A DNA stretch of 64,000 bases, taken from NCBI RefSeq assembly GCF_013386825.1, contig NZ_JACARC010000030.1:62001-126000 (forward strand), read 5' to 3'. Shown here one piece after another: positions 15,969 to 24,351 of this stretch; the stretch's first letter is position 1, and every line of letters begins with the position of its first letter. The notes below the pieces were generated by a model. That model had not been told where the DNA came from, did no database searches, and was given only the letters and a program-made list of their open reading frames with translations. The translations under genes were made by a program, and so were the position numbers. This stretch comes from Pseudomonas sp. IPO3778. GTDB lineage: Bacteria; Pseudomonadota; Gammaproteobacteria; Pseudomonadales; Pseudomonadaceae.

Positions 15969-18038
15969 ATGACGCGCACTCGTAAAATTCTCGCCTGGAG
16001 CTGCGCCAGCTTCGTTTTATTAATCGCCGTCGTGGTGTTGGTCCTGGTGTTCTTTGACTGGAACCGGATCAAGCCGCCGCTCAATGCCAAGGTCTCCGAA
16101 GAACTGCACCGCCCGTTTGCCATCAACGGCAACCTGGCGGTGGTGTGGGCGCGCGAGCCCGATGAAGGCGGCTGGCGCGCCTGGGTTCCCTGGCCCCACG
16201 TGATTGCCGAAGACCTGACCCTGGGTAACCCTGACTGGTCGAAAACCCCGCAGATGGTCACCCTCAAGCGTGTAGAGCTGCGCATCTCGCCCTTGGCGTT
16301 GCTGGCCCAGCGGGTGGTGATCCCGCGTATCGACCTCACCGAACCCAGTGCACAGTTGCAGCGCCTGGCCGATGGCCGCGCCAACTGGACCTTCACATTC
16401 GACCCCAAGGACCCGAACGCCGAACCCTCCAGTTGGGTGGTGGATATCGGCGCCATCGGCTTCGACAAAGGCCACGTGACCCTCGACGACCAAACCCTCA
16501 AGACCCAGCTCGACGTGGTCATCGACCTGCTCGGCAAGCCGATTCCGTTCGGCGAGATCGTCGGTGATGCCGACGCCAAGAAGGCCCTGGAAAAGGGCTC
16601 GGCCCCGCAGGACTACGCGTTTGGCCTCAAGGTCAAAGGCCAGTACCACGGCCAGAAACTCGACGGCACTGGCAAGATCGGTGGCCTGCTGGCACTGCAG
16701 GACGCGGCCAAGCCGTTCCCGCTGCAAGCCCAGGCCAGGATCGGCGACACCAGCATCGCGCTGGCCGGCACCCTGACCGACCCAACGAACCTCGGCGCCC
16801 TCGACCTGCGCCTCAAACTCTCCGGCAGCAGCCTGGGCAACCTGTACCCGCTGACCGGCGTGACCCTGCCGGATTCGCCGGCCTATTCCACCGACGGCCA
16901 CCTGATCGCCAAGCTGCATGAGGCCAACGGTGCGACGTTCCAGTATGAAAACTTCAACGGCAAGATCGGCAACAGCGACATCCACGGTAACCTCGGTTAC
17001 GTCGCCAGCCAGCCACGGCCCAAGCTCACCGGTGCGCTGATCTCCAACCAATTGCTGATGACCGACCTGGCGCCGCTGATTGGCGCCGACTCCAATGCCA
17101 AGCAAAAAGCCCGTGGCGGTGAAAGCAAACAGCCGGCCACCAAGGTGCTGCCGGTGGAAGAGTTTCGCACCGAGCGCTGGCGCGACATGGATGCCGATGT
17201 CGAATTCACCGGCAAGCGCATCGTCCACAGTGCCGACTTGCCCTTCACCGACCTCTACACCCACCTGGTGCTGAACGACGGCCAGTTGAGCCTCGAACCC
17301 CTGCGTTTCGGCGTGGCCGGTGGCAAGCTCGATGCGCAGATTCGCCTCAATGGGCGCACCACGCCGATGGAAGGCCAGGCCAGACTCACCGCGCGCAACT
17401 TCAAGCTCAAGCAACTGTTCCCGACCTTCGAGCCGATGAAAACCAGCTTTGGTGAGCTCAACGGCGACGCGGATATTTCCGGGCGCGGCAATTCCGTGGC
17501 GGCGTTGCTGGGCACCTCCAATGGCGATCTGAAGATGTTGATCAACGATGGTGCCATCAGCCGCAGCCTGATGGAAATCGCCGGGCTTAACGTGGGCAAC
17601 TACGTGGTTGGCCGCCTGTTTGGCGACAAGGAAGTGAAGATCAACTGTGCCGCCGCGGACTTTGGCATCAAGTCTGGCCTGGCGACGACGCGCCTGTTTG
17701 TGTTCGATACCGAGAACGCCATCATCTACATCGATGGCACGGCGAACATGGCCAGCGAGCAGCTTGACCTGACCATTACCCCTGAATCCAAAGGCTTCCG
17801 CCTGTTTTCCCTGCGCTCGCCGCTGTACGTCAATGGGCCGTTTATCAAGCCCAATGCCGGCGTGAAGGCTGTGCCGTTGATGCTGCGGGGGGCGGGCATG
17901 GTGGCGCTGGGTGTGATTGCCGGCCCGGCGGCAGGCTTGCTGGCGCTGGTGGCACCGAGTGGCGATGAGCCGAACCAGTGTGCACCGTTGCTGCAGCAGA
18001 TGAAGGAAGGCAAGGCGCCTAAAACAGTGAAGGGCTAG
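15969..18038 (+). CDS. AsmA family protein
   Basis: A 689-residue protein with an N-terminal membrane anchor (ILAWSCASFVLLIAVVVLVLVFF) and a long periplasmic region. Segments such as RVELRISPLALLAQRVVIPRIDLTEPSAQLQRLADGRANWTF and the C-terminal YIDGTANMASEQLDLTITPESKGFRLFSLRSPLYVNGPFIKPN are typical of AsmA/YhjG proteins, which are thought to move phospholipid between membranes as elongated beta-groove bridges. It stands alone. The 367 bases before it (15602-15968) hold no clear gene. Confidence 0.88.
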   Translation: MTRTRKILAWSCASFVLLIAVVVLVLVFFDWNRIKPPLNAKVSEELHRPFAINGNLAVVWAREPDEGGWRAWVPWPHVIAEDLTLGNPDWSKTPQMVTLKRVELRISPLALLAQRVVIPRIDLTEPSAQLQRLADGRANWTFTFDPKDPNAEPSSWVVDIGAIGFDKGHVTLDDQTLKTQLDVVIDLLGKPIPFGEIVGDADAKKALEKGSAPQDYAFGLKVKGQYHGQKLDGTGKIGGLLALQDAAKPFPLQAQARIGDTSIALAGTLTDPTNLGALDLRLKLSGSSLGNLYPLTGVTLPDSPAYSTDGHLIAKLHEANGATFQYENFNGKIGNSDIHGNLGYVASQPRPKLTGALISNQLLMTDLAPLIGADSNAKQKARGGESKQPATKVLPVEEFRTERWRDMDADVEFTGKRIVHSADLPFTDLYTHLVLNDGQLSLEPLRFGVAGGKLDAQIRLNGRTTPMEGQARLTARNFKLKQLFPTFEPMKTSFGELNGDADISGRGNSVAALLGTSNGDLKMLINDGAISRSLMEIAGLNVGNYVVGRLFGDKEVKINCAAADFGIKSGLATTRLFVFDTENAIIYIDGTANMASEQLDLTITPESKGFRLFSLRSPLYVNGPFIKPNAGVKAVPLMLRGAGMVALGVIAGPAAGLLALVAPSGDEPNQCAPLLQQMKEGKAPKTVKG

Positions 18039-18061
18039 CGGACGGCACCGGGAACCAGAAA

Positions 18062-18150
18062 TGTGGGAGCGGGCTTGCTCGCGAAGGCGGTGTATCAGTC
18101 AAACATGTATTGGCTGACACTCCGCCTTCGCGAGCAAGCCCGCTCCCGCA
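18062..18150. repeat. REPIN, GTGGGAGCGGGCTTGC family
   Basis: Inverted arms separated by a spacer that is itself partly self-complementary (GGCGGTGTATCAG ... CTGACACTCCGCC). It lies between the ends of the AsmA and ferritin-like genes. Confidence 0.9.
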
Positions 18151-18168
18151 GGGGGTGTGCGGTGTTGG

Positions 18169-18699
18169 TTAGAGGTCCTGCAGAATATCCGCCATGTCAT
18201 CGGCGTGTTCTTCTTCCTGGGCCAGGATGTCTTCGAAGATCCGGCGCGTGGTCGGATCTTTATCACCGATGTATTGGATGATCTCGCGATAGCTGTCCAC
18301 CGCGATACGCTCGGCGACCAGGTCTTCGTAGACCATTTCCTTCAGCGTATTGCCGGCCACGTACTGGGCGTGGGAGTTCTTCGACAGCAGGTCCGGGTTG
18401 AATTCCGGCTCGCCGCCCAGTTGCACGATGCGTTCGGCCAGTTTGTCGGCGTGTTCCGCTTCCTGGGTGGCGTGCTCGAGGAACTCCTCGGCGGCGACAT
18501 GCGCCTTGACGCCATTGGCCATGAAGTAGTGGCGCTTGTAGCGCAGCACGCACACCAGTTCGGTGGCCAGGGATTCGTTGAGCAGGCGCAGGATTTCCTG
18601 GCGGTCGGCGTCGTAGCCTTCGGTCACGGCACCGTTTTCAACGTTCTTGCGGGCGCGGTCACGTAAGGTGGCTACGTCAGACAAATGTGAGTCAGTCAT
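18169..18699 (-). CDS. Ferritin-like / bacterioferritin-related protein
   Basis: A 176-residue four-helix protein. Metal ligands expected for the ferritin-like fold are visible: E in LNESLATELVCVLRYKRH, E...H in EEFLEHATQEAEHADKLAERI, E in EDLVAERIAVDSYREI and E..H in ILAQEEEHADDMADIL. It resembles the P. aeruginosa 'probable bacterioferritin' class, distinct from BfrA/BfrB because no haem-binding methionine region is apparent. The likely role is iron storage or oxidative protection. I chose the ATG at 18699 (MTDSHLSDV). It is a single gene. Confidence 0.82.
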   Translation of the reverse strand: MTDSHLSDVATLRDRARKNVENGAVTEGYDADRQEILRLLNESLATELVCVLRYKRHYFMANGVKAHVAAEEFLEHATQEAEHADKLAERIVQLGGEPEFNPDLLSKNSHAQYVAGNTLKEMVYEDLVAERIAVDSYREIIQYIGDKDPTTRRIFEDILAQEEEHADDMADILQDL

Positions 18700-18798
18700 C
18701 TTGATTCTCCTGGGGCTAATCCGGTTTTGCGCCACGCTCTGCCGGCGTGATCGCTCCAAGTTGTGAGTCCCAGGCAACGCAAAAAGTTTTATCGGATT

Positions 18799-19698
18799 TT
18801 ACAACGCGTGCCCCGACAGCCGCGCTTCCTCCTGCAACCACTCAAAAAACGCCCGGACCGGCGGATGCCGTTCGCGGCCCGGTGCGCACAGGGCGCTGTA
18901 GCCGGAGCCGTCAACCCGGATCTCTGGCCGATAGGGCACCAGCAGTCCACTGGCGACGGTTTCCGAGACCAGGATATTGCTCGCCAACACCAGGCCCTGG
19001 CCGGCGATGGCGGCTTGCAGGGCATAGTGCTCTTCGTCGTATTCCCGCAGGGGGGAAGCGGATTGCAGCCAGTCTTCCCCGGCCTTTTTGCACCAGGCCT
19101 GCCAGCCCAGGGCATAGAGCTTGGAGTTGTGCCAGCGCACGCTGATCAAGGTCGGGGTGCGCTCATGGGCCAGGGCGACCTGTTCGGGCGAGCCGTACAC
19201 CGCAAAGCACTCATCGAACAGGCACAGACTGTGGAGGTTCGCGTAGTCATCGATGCTGTAGCGGATCACCAGGTCGATACTGGCGTCCTGTTGCAAATCC
19301 ACGACGGCGCAATTGGTGTCCAGGCGCAGGCTGATAGCCGGGTGGGCGGTATAAAAGCGTCCCAGGCGCGGTACCAGCCACAAGGCGGCGAACGCGGGCG
19401 TGGTAGACAGCGTGAGATGGCCGGCGCTGCGTTGCGGGCGCAGGGTGTCGACGCTTTGCGCGACGTCCAGCAGTGCGCCATGCAGGCTGTGAAACAGTCG
19501 CTCGCCACACTCCGTCAGGCGCACCTGGCGCGGCAGGCGTTCGAACAAGGGTACGCCGAGCCAGGTTTCCAGGGAGCGAATCTGGTGGGATACCGCCGTC
19601 GGTGTCACTGACAGCTCCTGGGCGGCGGCCTTGAAGCTCAGCAGGCGCGAGGCCGATTCAAAGGCGCGCAGGGCGGTCAGGGGCAGCGAGGCAAACAT
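18799..19698 (-). CDS. LysR-family transcriptional regulator, GcvA-like
   Basis: A 299-residue LysR regulator. The winged helix-turn-helix at residues 5-60 includes LLSFKAAAQELSVTPTAVSHQIRSLETWLGVPLFERLPRQVRLTE, the pattern of the GcvA/AmpR branch. The effector domain follows. I chose the ATG at 19698 (MFASLPLTALRAFE) because GGAG precedes it at 7-8 bases; starts at 19731 or 19710 are possible. It is divergent from azoR and the SMR gene, so these are its likely targets along with its own promoter. Confidence 0.85.
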   Translation of the reverse strand: MFASLPLTALRAFESASRLLSFKAAAQELSVTPTAVSHQIRSLETWLGVPLFERLPRQVRLTECGERLFHSLHGALLDVAQSVDTLRPQRSAGHLTLSTTPAFAALWLVPRLGRFYTAHPAISLRLDTNCAVVDLQQDASIDLVIRYSIDDYANLHSLCLFDECFAVYGSPEQVALAHERTPTLISVRWHNSKLYALGWQAWCKKAGEDWLQSASPLREYDEEHYALQAAIAGQGLVLASNILVSETVASGLLVPYRPEIRVDGSGYSALCAPGRERHPPVRAFFEWLQEEARLSGHAL

Positions 19699-19834
19699 GT
19701 AAGACTCCATGGATGAATTGAACTCATCCAAAGCAACTATTGCTCATTTGTGAGGCACGCGGCTCGTCTCTAGATTTGTGCGCAAGAGAGGCCGCCATTG
19801 AGGTCGCCTGAGTCTAGCGTGTGAAGGCCTACAG

Positions 19835-20476
19835 ATGAAAAAAATGCTTGCGATCCATTCCAGCCCCCGTGGTGAGCGTTCCCATTCCCGGCGCCTGGCC
19901 GAGGTGTTTCTTGCTGCGTGGCATACCGCAAACTCGGACGCGCACCTGACTCGTCGCGAAGTCGGCCGTGCGTCGATTCCCCATGTCAGCGAAGCGTTCA
20001 TCGCCGCCAGCTTCCACCCCGAGCCGCAGTCGATGCCCTTGTCCATGCACGCCGATTTGCAACTGAGCAATGAGCTGGTAGCCGAGCTGGTCGAGCACGA
20101 ACTGCTGGTTATTTCCGTGCCGATGTACAACTTCGGGATTCCCAGCGGCCTCAAGGCTTGGATCGACCAGATCGTGCGCATGGGCCACACCGTGGATATC
20201 ACCCAGGACAGCCAGGGCATCGCCCACTACCAGCCGTTGCTGTTGGGCAAAAAGGCATTGATCATCACCAGTCGCGGCGGCAGCGGCTTTGGCCCGGGCG
20301 GTGAACACGAGGCGATGAACCATGCCGATCCCCACCTGCGCACCGCGTTGGGGTTTATCGGCATTGAAGACGTCACGGTGATGGCTGCCGAAGGTGAAGA
20401 ATCTGACCCTACCGTTTTCCGCCGCTCCTGCGATGCGGTCGAAGGCCGGTTGCGCGATTTGGCCGGGAGCTTCTGA
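19835..20476 (+). CDS. azoR: FMN-dependent NADH:quinone oxidoreductase / azoreductase
   Basis: A 213-residue flavodoxin-like reductase. It has the FMN loop [13 protein letters not shown] near the N-terminus, [24 protein letters not shown] (the AzoR signature that contacts FMN) and [18 protein letters not shown]. AzoR reduces azo dyes and quinones by a ping-pong mechanism with NADH, acting in quinone and electrophile stress. It is divergent from a LysR gene and followed within 2 bases by a small multidrug-resistance gene, suggesting a stress-response pair. Confidence 0.9.
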   Translation: MKKMLAIHSSPRGERSHSRRLAEVFLAAWHTANSDAHLTRREVGRASIPHVSEAFIAASFHPEPQSMPLSMHADLQLSNELVAELVEHELLVISVPMYNFGIPSGLKAWIDQIVRMGHTVDITQDSQGIAHYQPLLLGKKALIITSRGGSGFGPGGEHEAMNHADPHLRTALGFIGIEDVTVMAAEGEESDPTVFRRSCDAVEGRLRDLAGSF

Positions 20477-20477
20477 G

Positions 20478-20783
20478 GTGTCCTGGCTCTTCCTGCTGAT
20501 TGCTGCCGGGTTTGAGGTGACCTTCGCCATGGGCATGAAGTACGCCGACGGTTTCACCCGGCTGTGGCCCTCGCTGATCACCGTGGTTGCGGCGGTCGGC
20601 GGGATCTACTTTCTGACCCTGGCCATGCGTGAATTGCCGGTGAGCGTCGCCTACCCGATCTGGACCGCCATTGGCTCGCTGGGCACGGTGTTTCTCGGGT
20701 TTGTGCTGCTGGGGGAGAGCCTGACGGCGATCAAGCTGGTGTCGGTGGGCCTGATCGTCGCCGGTGTGGTGGGCCTTAAATAG
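20478..20783 (+). CDS. Small multidrug resistance (SMR) transporter, SugE/Gdx-like
   Basis: A 101-residue protein with four membrane helices. It starts at a GTG one base after the azoR stop (VSWLFLLIAAGFEVTFAMGMKYADGFTRLWPSL). Glu13 in FEV is the essential proton/substrate residue of SMR proteins. GFTRLWPS and the WTAIGSLGT loop favour the SugE/Gdx branch, which exports guanidinium and some quaternary ammoniums, over EmrE. It is probably co-transcribed with azoR. Confidence 0.85.
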   Translation: MSWLFLLIAAGFEVTFAMGMKYADGFTRLWPSLITVVAAVGGIYFLTLAMRELPVSVAYPIWTAIGSLGTVFLGFVLLGESLTAIKLVSVGLIVAGVVGLK

Positions 20784-20785
20784 CG

Positions 20786-21673
20786 TCAGGCGACGCTGAC
20801 CTTGCTGCGAACCGGTGTCGTCCAGCGCTCCGACAAAATCACCCCGCCCAAGGTCAGCAAACCGCCCACCAGGTGATACATCGCCAACTGCTCCTTCAGC
20901 ACCACCGCCGCAATCAGTGCGGTGATCAACGGCAGCAGGTTGAAAAACAGCGTGGTACGGCTCGGGCCCAGGGCCTTGACCGAGTGCATCCATGCCAGCG
21001 GCGCCAGCATCGAGGCCAACAGGCAGGCGTACAGCACCAGCGGGATATTCGACCAGCCGAGGCCAGCCTTTTCGGAGAACAGGAACGGCGGAAACAGCAC
21101 CACCACCGCCACCAACACCTGCAAATACAGCAACACCAGCGGCGGCAAGCGCAGCCGCCATTTTTTCAGCAAGGTGCTGTAGACCGCGTAGGCGAGGGTG
21201 GCCACGAGCATCATCCCGTCACCCAGGTTCAGCCCGTGTTGCAGCAGGGCACCGAGGCTGCCGGCGGACACCACCACCACCACGCCGGCGAACGACAGCA
21301 CCGCACCGGTGAGGGCGCCGAAGGTCAGGCGTTGGCCAAGGCTGATGATCGCCGCGGTGAGGGCCATCAGCGGCATCAGCGAGAGGATGATGCCCATGTT
21401 GGTGGCCGAGGTCAGGGTCGCGGCGTAATACGCCAGGCTCTGATACACCGCCATGCCCAACACACCGAGGATGAAGATCTTGCCCAGGTTCGGGCGAATC
21501 AGCGGCCAATTGGCAATCACGGGCTTGAGCATGAACGGGGTAAACAGCAGGCCGGCCAGCAGCCAGCGATAAAAGCCGATCTCGGCAGGGAAAATCGTCC
21601 CCACGGCCAGCTTGTTGACCACGGTATTGCCGGCCCAGATAAAAATCGCCAGTAACGGATAAGCGTATTGCAT
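20786..21673 (-). CDS. DMT-superfamily (EamA) metabolite exporter
   Basis: A 295-residue protein with ten predicted membrane segments in two EamA repeats. It opens MQYAYPLLAIFIWAGNTVVNKLAV, and the second repeat contains YSTLLKKWRLRLPPLVLLY and ends GGLLTLGGVILSERW. The substrate is unknown; this family exports amino acids and other small metabolites. I chose the ATG at 21673. It is divergent from an AraC-type regulator whose start is about 80 bases away, a common pairing of exporter and regulator. Confidence 0.85.
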   Translation of the reverse strand: MQYAYPLLAIFIWAGNTVVNKLAVGTIFPAEIGFYRWLLAGLLFTPFMLKPVIANWPLIRPNLGKIFILGVLGMAVYQSLAYYAATLTSATNMGIILSLMPLMALTAAIISLGQRLTFGALTGAVLSFAGVVVVVSAGSLGALLQHGLNLGDGMMLVATLAYAVYSTLLKKWRLRLPPLVLLYLQVLVAVVVLFPPFLFSEKAGLGWSNIPLVLYACLLASMLAPLAWMHSVKALGPSRTTLFFNLLPLITALIAAVVLKEQLAMYHLVGGLLTLGGVILSERWTTPVRSKVSVA

Positions 21674-21755
21674 GGAAAAGAACCTGTTGTGTCTATGTGG
21701 GGCGATTATCCTTTGTCTGGATCGATGCCTATACTTCGATCCAGCCATCCGACCT

Positions 21756-22559
21756 ATGTATTCAGACAATATGCTCAAGAAGTACATCAACCTTCCCGAT
21801 TTCGACCAATTGCCGTCCCCGGTGTACTTCCGTTATTCGGAGTTCGAGGCCGACACCCACGCCAGCGCCCACCAGCATGCCTGGGGCTCCTTGGACTACT
21901 CGGCCCGCGGCGTGATGCGCTTTGAAGTGGCGGGCAGCCGTTTCATGTCGCCGCCGCAATACGCGGTGTGGATCCCTCCGAACATCCAACACAGTTCCTA
22001 CAACGCCCAGGCGGTTGTCTACCGCTCGGTGTACCTGGCGCCGACGTTGTGCGAGCAGTTGCCGGCGCAGCCGTGCACCCTGACCATCAGCGACATCCTC
22101 AAGGCGATCCTCAGTGACTTCGCCGAGCGTGACGTCAACATTCCCGAGAGTGAAGACGATGTGCGCCTGGCCCAGGTGCTGGTGGATCAGCTCAGGCGGG
22201 CGCCGGTGCATGATTGCTTCCTGCCGTATGCCAGCCATCCCGGGTTACTCAGCGTGCTGGAGGGCATGCAGGCCGACCCCGGCGATAACCGCCCGCTGGC
22301 CCAGTGGGCGTCCCGGGTGCACATCAGTGAGCGCACCCTGGCCCGGCAATTCGCTCGCGAACTGGGGATGAGTTTCGGCGAGTGGCGCCAACGTCTGCGT
22401 TTTCTCGCGTCCATCGAAGCGTTGGACAGCCCGCGCAGCGTCCAGGAAGTGGCGTTTGACCTGGGCTACAGCACCGCCTCGGCATTCATCGCCATGTTTC
22501 AACGCCAGGCGGGCTGCACCCCGGAGCAGTACCGTCGGACGAATATCCGCAGCAGGTGA
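21756..22559 (+). CDS. AraC-family transcriptional regulator
   Basis: A 267-residue regulator. The N-terminal part is cupin-like (ADTHASAHQHAWGSLDYSARGVMRFEV...YAVWIPPNIQHSSYN). The C-terminal double helix-turn-helix includes VHISERTLARQFARELGMSFGEWRQRLRFLASIEAL and VQEVAFDLGYSTASAFIAMFQRQAGCTPEQYRR. The start is uncertain: ATG at 21756 or at 21771 (MLKKYINLPDF), neither with a clear ribosome site. It is divergent from the EamA exporter gene and is probably its regulator. Confidence 0.87.
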   Translation: MYSDNMLKKYINLPDFDQLPSPVYFRYSEFEADTHASAHQHAWGSLDYSARGVMRFEVAGSRFMSPPQYAVWIPPNIQHSSYNAQAVVYRSVYLAPTLCEQLPAQPCTLTISDILKAILSDFAERDVNIPESEDDVRLAQVLVDQLRRAPVHDCFLPYASHPGLLSVLEGMQADPGDNRPLAQWASRVHISERTLARQFARELGMSFGEWRQRLRFLASIEALDSPRSVQEVAFDLGYSTASAFIAMFQRQAGCTPEQYRRTNIRSR

Positions 22560-22630
22560 ACGTGTAACAGGGTTTGACTACACTGCTGGAGAGGCCGTGC
22601 CCCTCGGTACGGTAACAGGGAGAAAACTCC

Positions 22631-22945
22631 ATGAAGATGCTGCGTATTCCGTTGTTGATGATGGGCTTGCTGCTGTGTTCCCAGGGCTTTGCCGCGACGG
22701 CCGCACAGACGGCCCAGCAACAAAAAATGACCACGTGCAACGCCGAAGCCAAGACCAGTGGCAAGACCGGTGACGATCGCAAGGCATTCATGAGCACTTG
22801 CCTCAAGGCTGCCCCGGCCGCCAACGACGCCAAGACCCTCACGCCACAGCAGCAGAAGATGAAAGACTGCAACGCCACGGCGAAAACCCAGGCGCTGGCC
22901 GGCGATGCGCGTAAAACCTTTATGAGCACCTGCCTGAAGAAATAA
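22631..22945 (+). CDS. psiF: PsiF-repeat secreted protein
   Basis: A 104-residue exported protein. The signal peptide spans about residues 1-21 (MLRIPLLMMGLLLCSQGFAA). Two PsiF repeats follow, QQQKMTTCNAEAKTSGKTGDDRKAFMSTCLK and QQQKMKDCNATAKTQALAGDARKTFMSTCLK, each with two cysteines likely to form a disulphide. E. coli PsiF is phosphate-starvation induced but of unknown function. I see no convincing PHO box upstream. It is a single gene. Confidence 0.88.
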   Translation: MKMLRIPLLMMGLLLCSQGFAATAAQTAQQQKMTTCNAEAKTSGKTGDDRKAFMSTCLKAAPAANDAKTLTPQQQKMKDCNATAKTQALAGDARKTFMSTCLKK

Positions 22946-22997
22946 TAGCCGGGTGCCATAGAAGGCTGCGACACTCACACACAGCCCTCTGTTGTCG

Positions 22998-23096
22998 GTA
23001 GGAGCGAGCGTGCTCGCGCAGAACGTTAACGAAAACGCGTTCATCCTGAATAAGCGTGGCTTGCTTGCGTTTTTCGCGAGCCAGCTCGCTCCTACA
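22998..23096. repeat. REPIN, diverged GTAGGAGCGAGC type
   Basis: The arms are imperfect (GTAGGAGCGAGCGTGCTCGCGCA against TTCGCGAGCCAGCTCGCTCCTAC). This older, decayed copy lies between psiF and the AI-2E family gene. Confidence 0.8.
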
Positions 23097-23135
23097 AGTA
23101 ACAGCATCTTTTAACGCCGTTCGTTTTGAGGCTGT

Positions 23136-24149
23136 ATGCCAACGTTTTCTCAGCGTCACGTGTTGTTGTTGATCAGTTGCGTGCTGATTTTTGGCGGGCT
23201 GCTGCTGGTGTTGCCGTTGAAGTTGCTGCCCAGCCTGCTGGCCGGGTTGCTGGTGTATGAGCTGGTCAATATGCTCACCCCGCAGTTGCAGCGGTTGATC
23301 GAAGGCCGGCGTGCGCGCTGGTTGGCGGTGGCGTTGCTGGGGACGTTGATCGTCAGCATCCTGACCCTGATCTTTGCCGGGGCCATCAGCTTCCTGTTGC
23401 ACGAAGCGGAAAACCCGGGGGCTTCCCTCGATAAATTCATGGGCGTGGTTGACCGTGCCCGCGGCCAGTTGCCGCCGTTTCTTGACGCCTACCTGCCGGC
23501 CAGCGCCGCCGAGTTTCGCGTGGCCATCGGCGAATGGCTGAGCAAACACCTCAGCGAACTGCAACTGGTGGGCAAAGACGCCGCGCACATGTTCGTCACC
23601 TTGCTGATCGGCATGGTGCTGGGCGCGATCATCGCGTTGCAGCGGGTGCCGGACCTGACCAAGCGCAAACCCCTGGCAGCCGCCCTGTTTGATCGCCTGC
23701 ACCTGCTGGTCCAGGCCTTTCGCAACATCGTCTTCGCCCAGATCAAGATCGCCGCGCTGAACACCGCGTTCACCGCGATCTTCCTCGCCGTGGTACTGCC
23801 GCTGTGCGGGATCCACCTGCCGCTGACCAAGACCTTGATCGTGCTGACGTTTCTGCTGGGCCTGCTGCCGGTGATCGGCAACCTGATGTCCAACACCCTG
23901 ATCACCATCGTGGCCTTGTCGCTGTCGATCTGGGTCGCGGTGGCGGCGCTGGGCTACCTGATCGTGATCCACAAGGTTGAGTACTTTCTCAACGCGCGCA
24001 TCGTTGGCGGGCAGATCAGTGCCAAGTCGTGGGAGTTGCTGTTGGCGATGCTGGTGTTCGAAGCCGCCTTCGGCCTGCCGGGGGTAGTGGCGGGGCCGAT
24101 TTATTATGCGTACTTGAAGAGTGAGTTGAAGCTGGCGGGGATGGTTTAA
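23136..24149 (+). CDS. AI-2E family transporter (PerM/YdiK type)
   Basis: A 337-residue inner-membrane protein with about eight hydrophobic segments, including the paired N-terminal ones (LLLISCVLIFGGLLLVLPLKLLPSLLAGLLVYELV) and the C-terminal LIVLTFLLGLLPVIGNLMSNTLI. The LLPVIGN and VHKVEYF-like signatures (here VIHKVEYFLNARIVGGQISA) are typical of this family. Members are named for AI-2 export by TqsA, but others are ion antiporters, so the substrate here is unknown. Confidence 0.85.
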   Translation: MPTFSQRHVLLLISCVLIFGGLLLVLPLKLLPSLLAGLLVYELVNMLTPQLQRLIEGRRARWLAVALLGTLIVSILTLIFAGAISFLLHEAENPGASLDKFMGVVDRARGQLPPFLDAYLPASAAEFRVAIGEWLSKHLSELQLVGKDAAHMFVTLLIGMVLGAIIALQRVPDLTKRKPLAAALFDRLHLLVQAFRNIVFAQIKIAALNTAFTAIFLAVVLPLCGIHLPLTKTLIVLTFLLGLLPVIGNLMSNTLITIVALSLSIWVAVAALGYLIVIHKVEYFLNARIVGGQISAKSWELLLAMLVFEAAFGLPGVVAGPIYYAYLKSELKLAGMV

Positions 24150-24180
24150 CAGCCAGCACCGGCACTTTGGCGGGAGGGCT

Positions 24181-24317
24181 GTTGTGGCGAGGGGGCTTGT
24201 CCCCCGTTGGGCTGCGAAGCGGCCCCAAACCAGGTAACGCGTTTAATCTGAAAAAATGCGTTTACCTTGATGGGGCTGCTTCGCAGCCCAACGGGGGACA
24301 AGCCCCCTCGCCACAAC
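24181..24317. repeat. Large inverted repeat, GTGGCGAGGGGGCTTG REP family
   Basis: The two 46-base arms (24181-24226 and 24272-24317) are reverse complements with one mismatch, around a 45-base spacer that contains GTAACGCG...TGCGTTTAC, itself partly complementary. It is the longest stem in the window and separates two convergent genes. Confidence 0.92.
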
Positions 24318-24351
24318 AAGCTCCTTCAGCAAAAGGAGTGGGGTTTGTCAC

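Noticed and set aside
22560..22630. PHO box before psiF
   Set aside because: Sequence such as TGTAACAGGGTTTGAC is only loosely like the tandem CTGTCAT motif.
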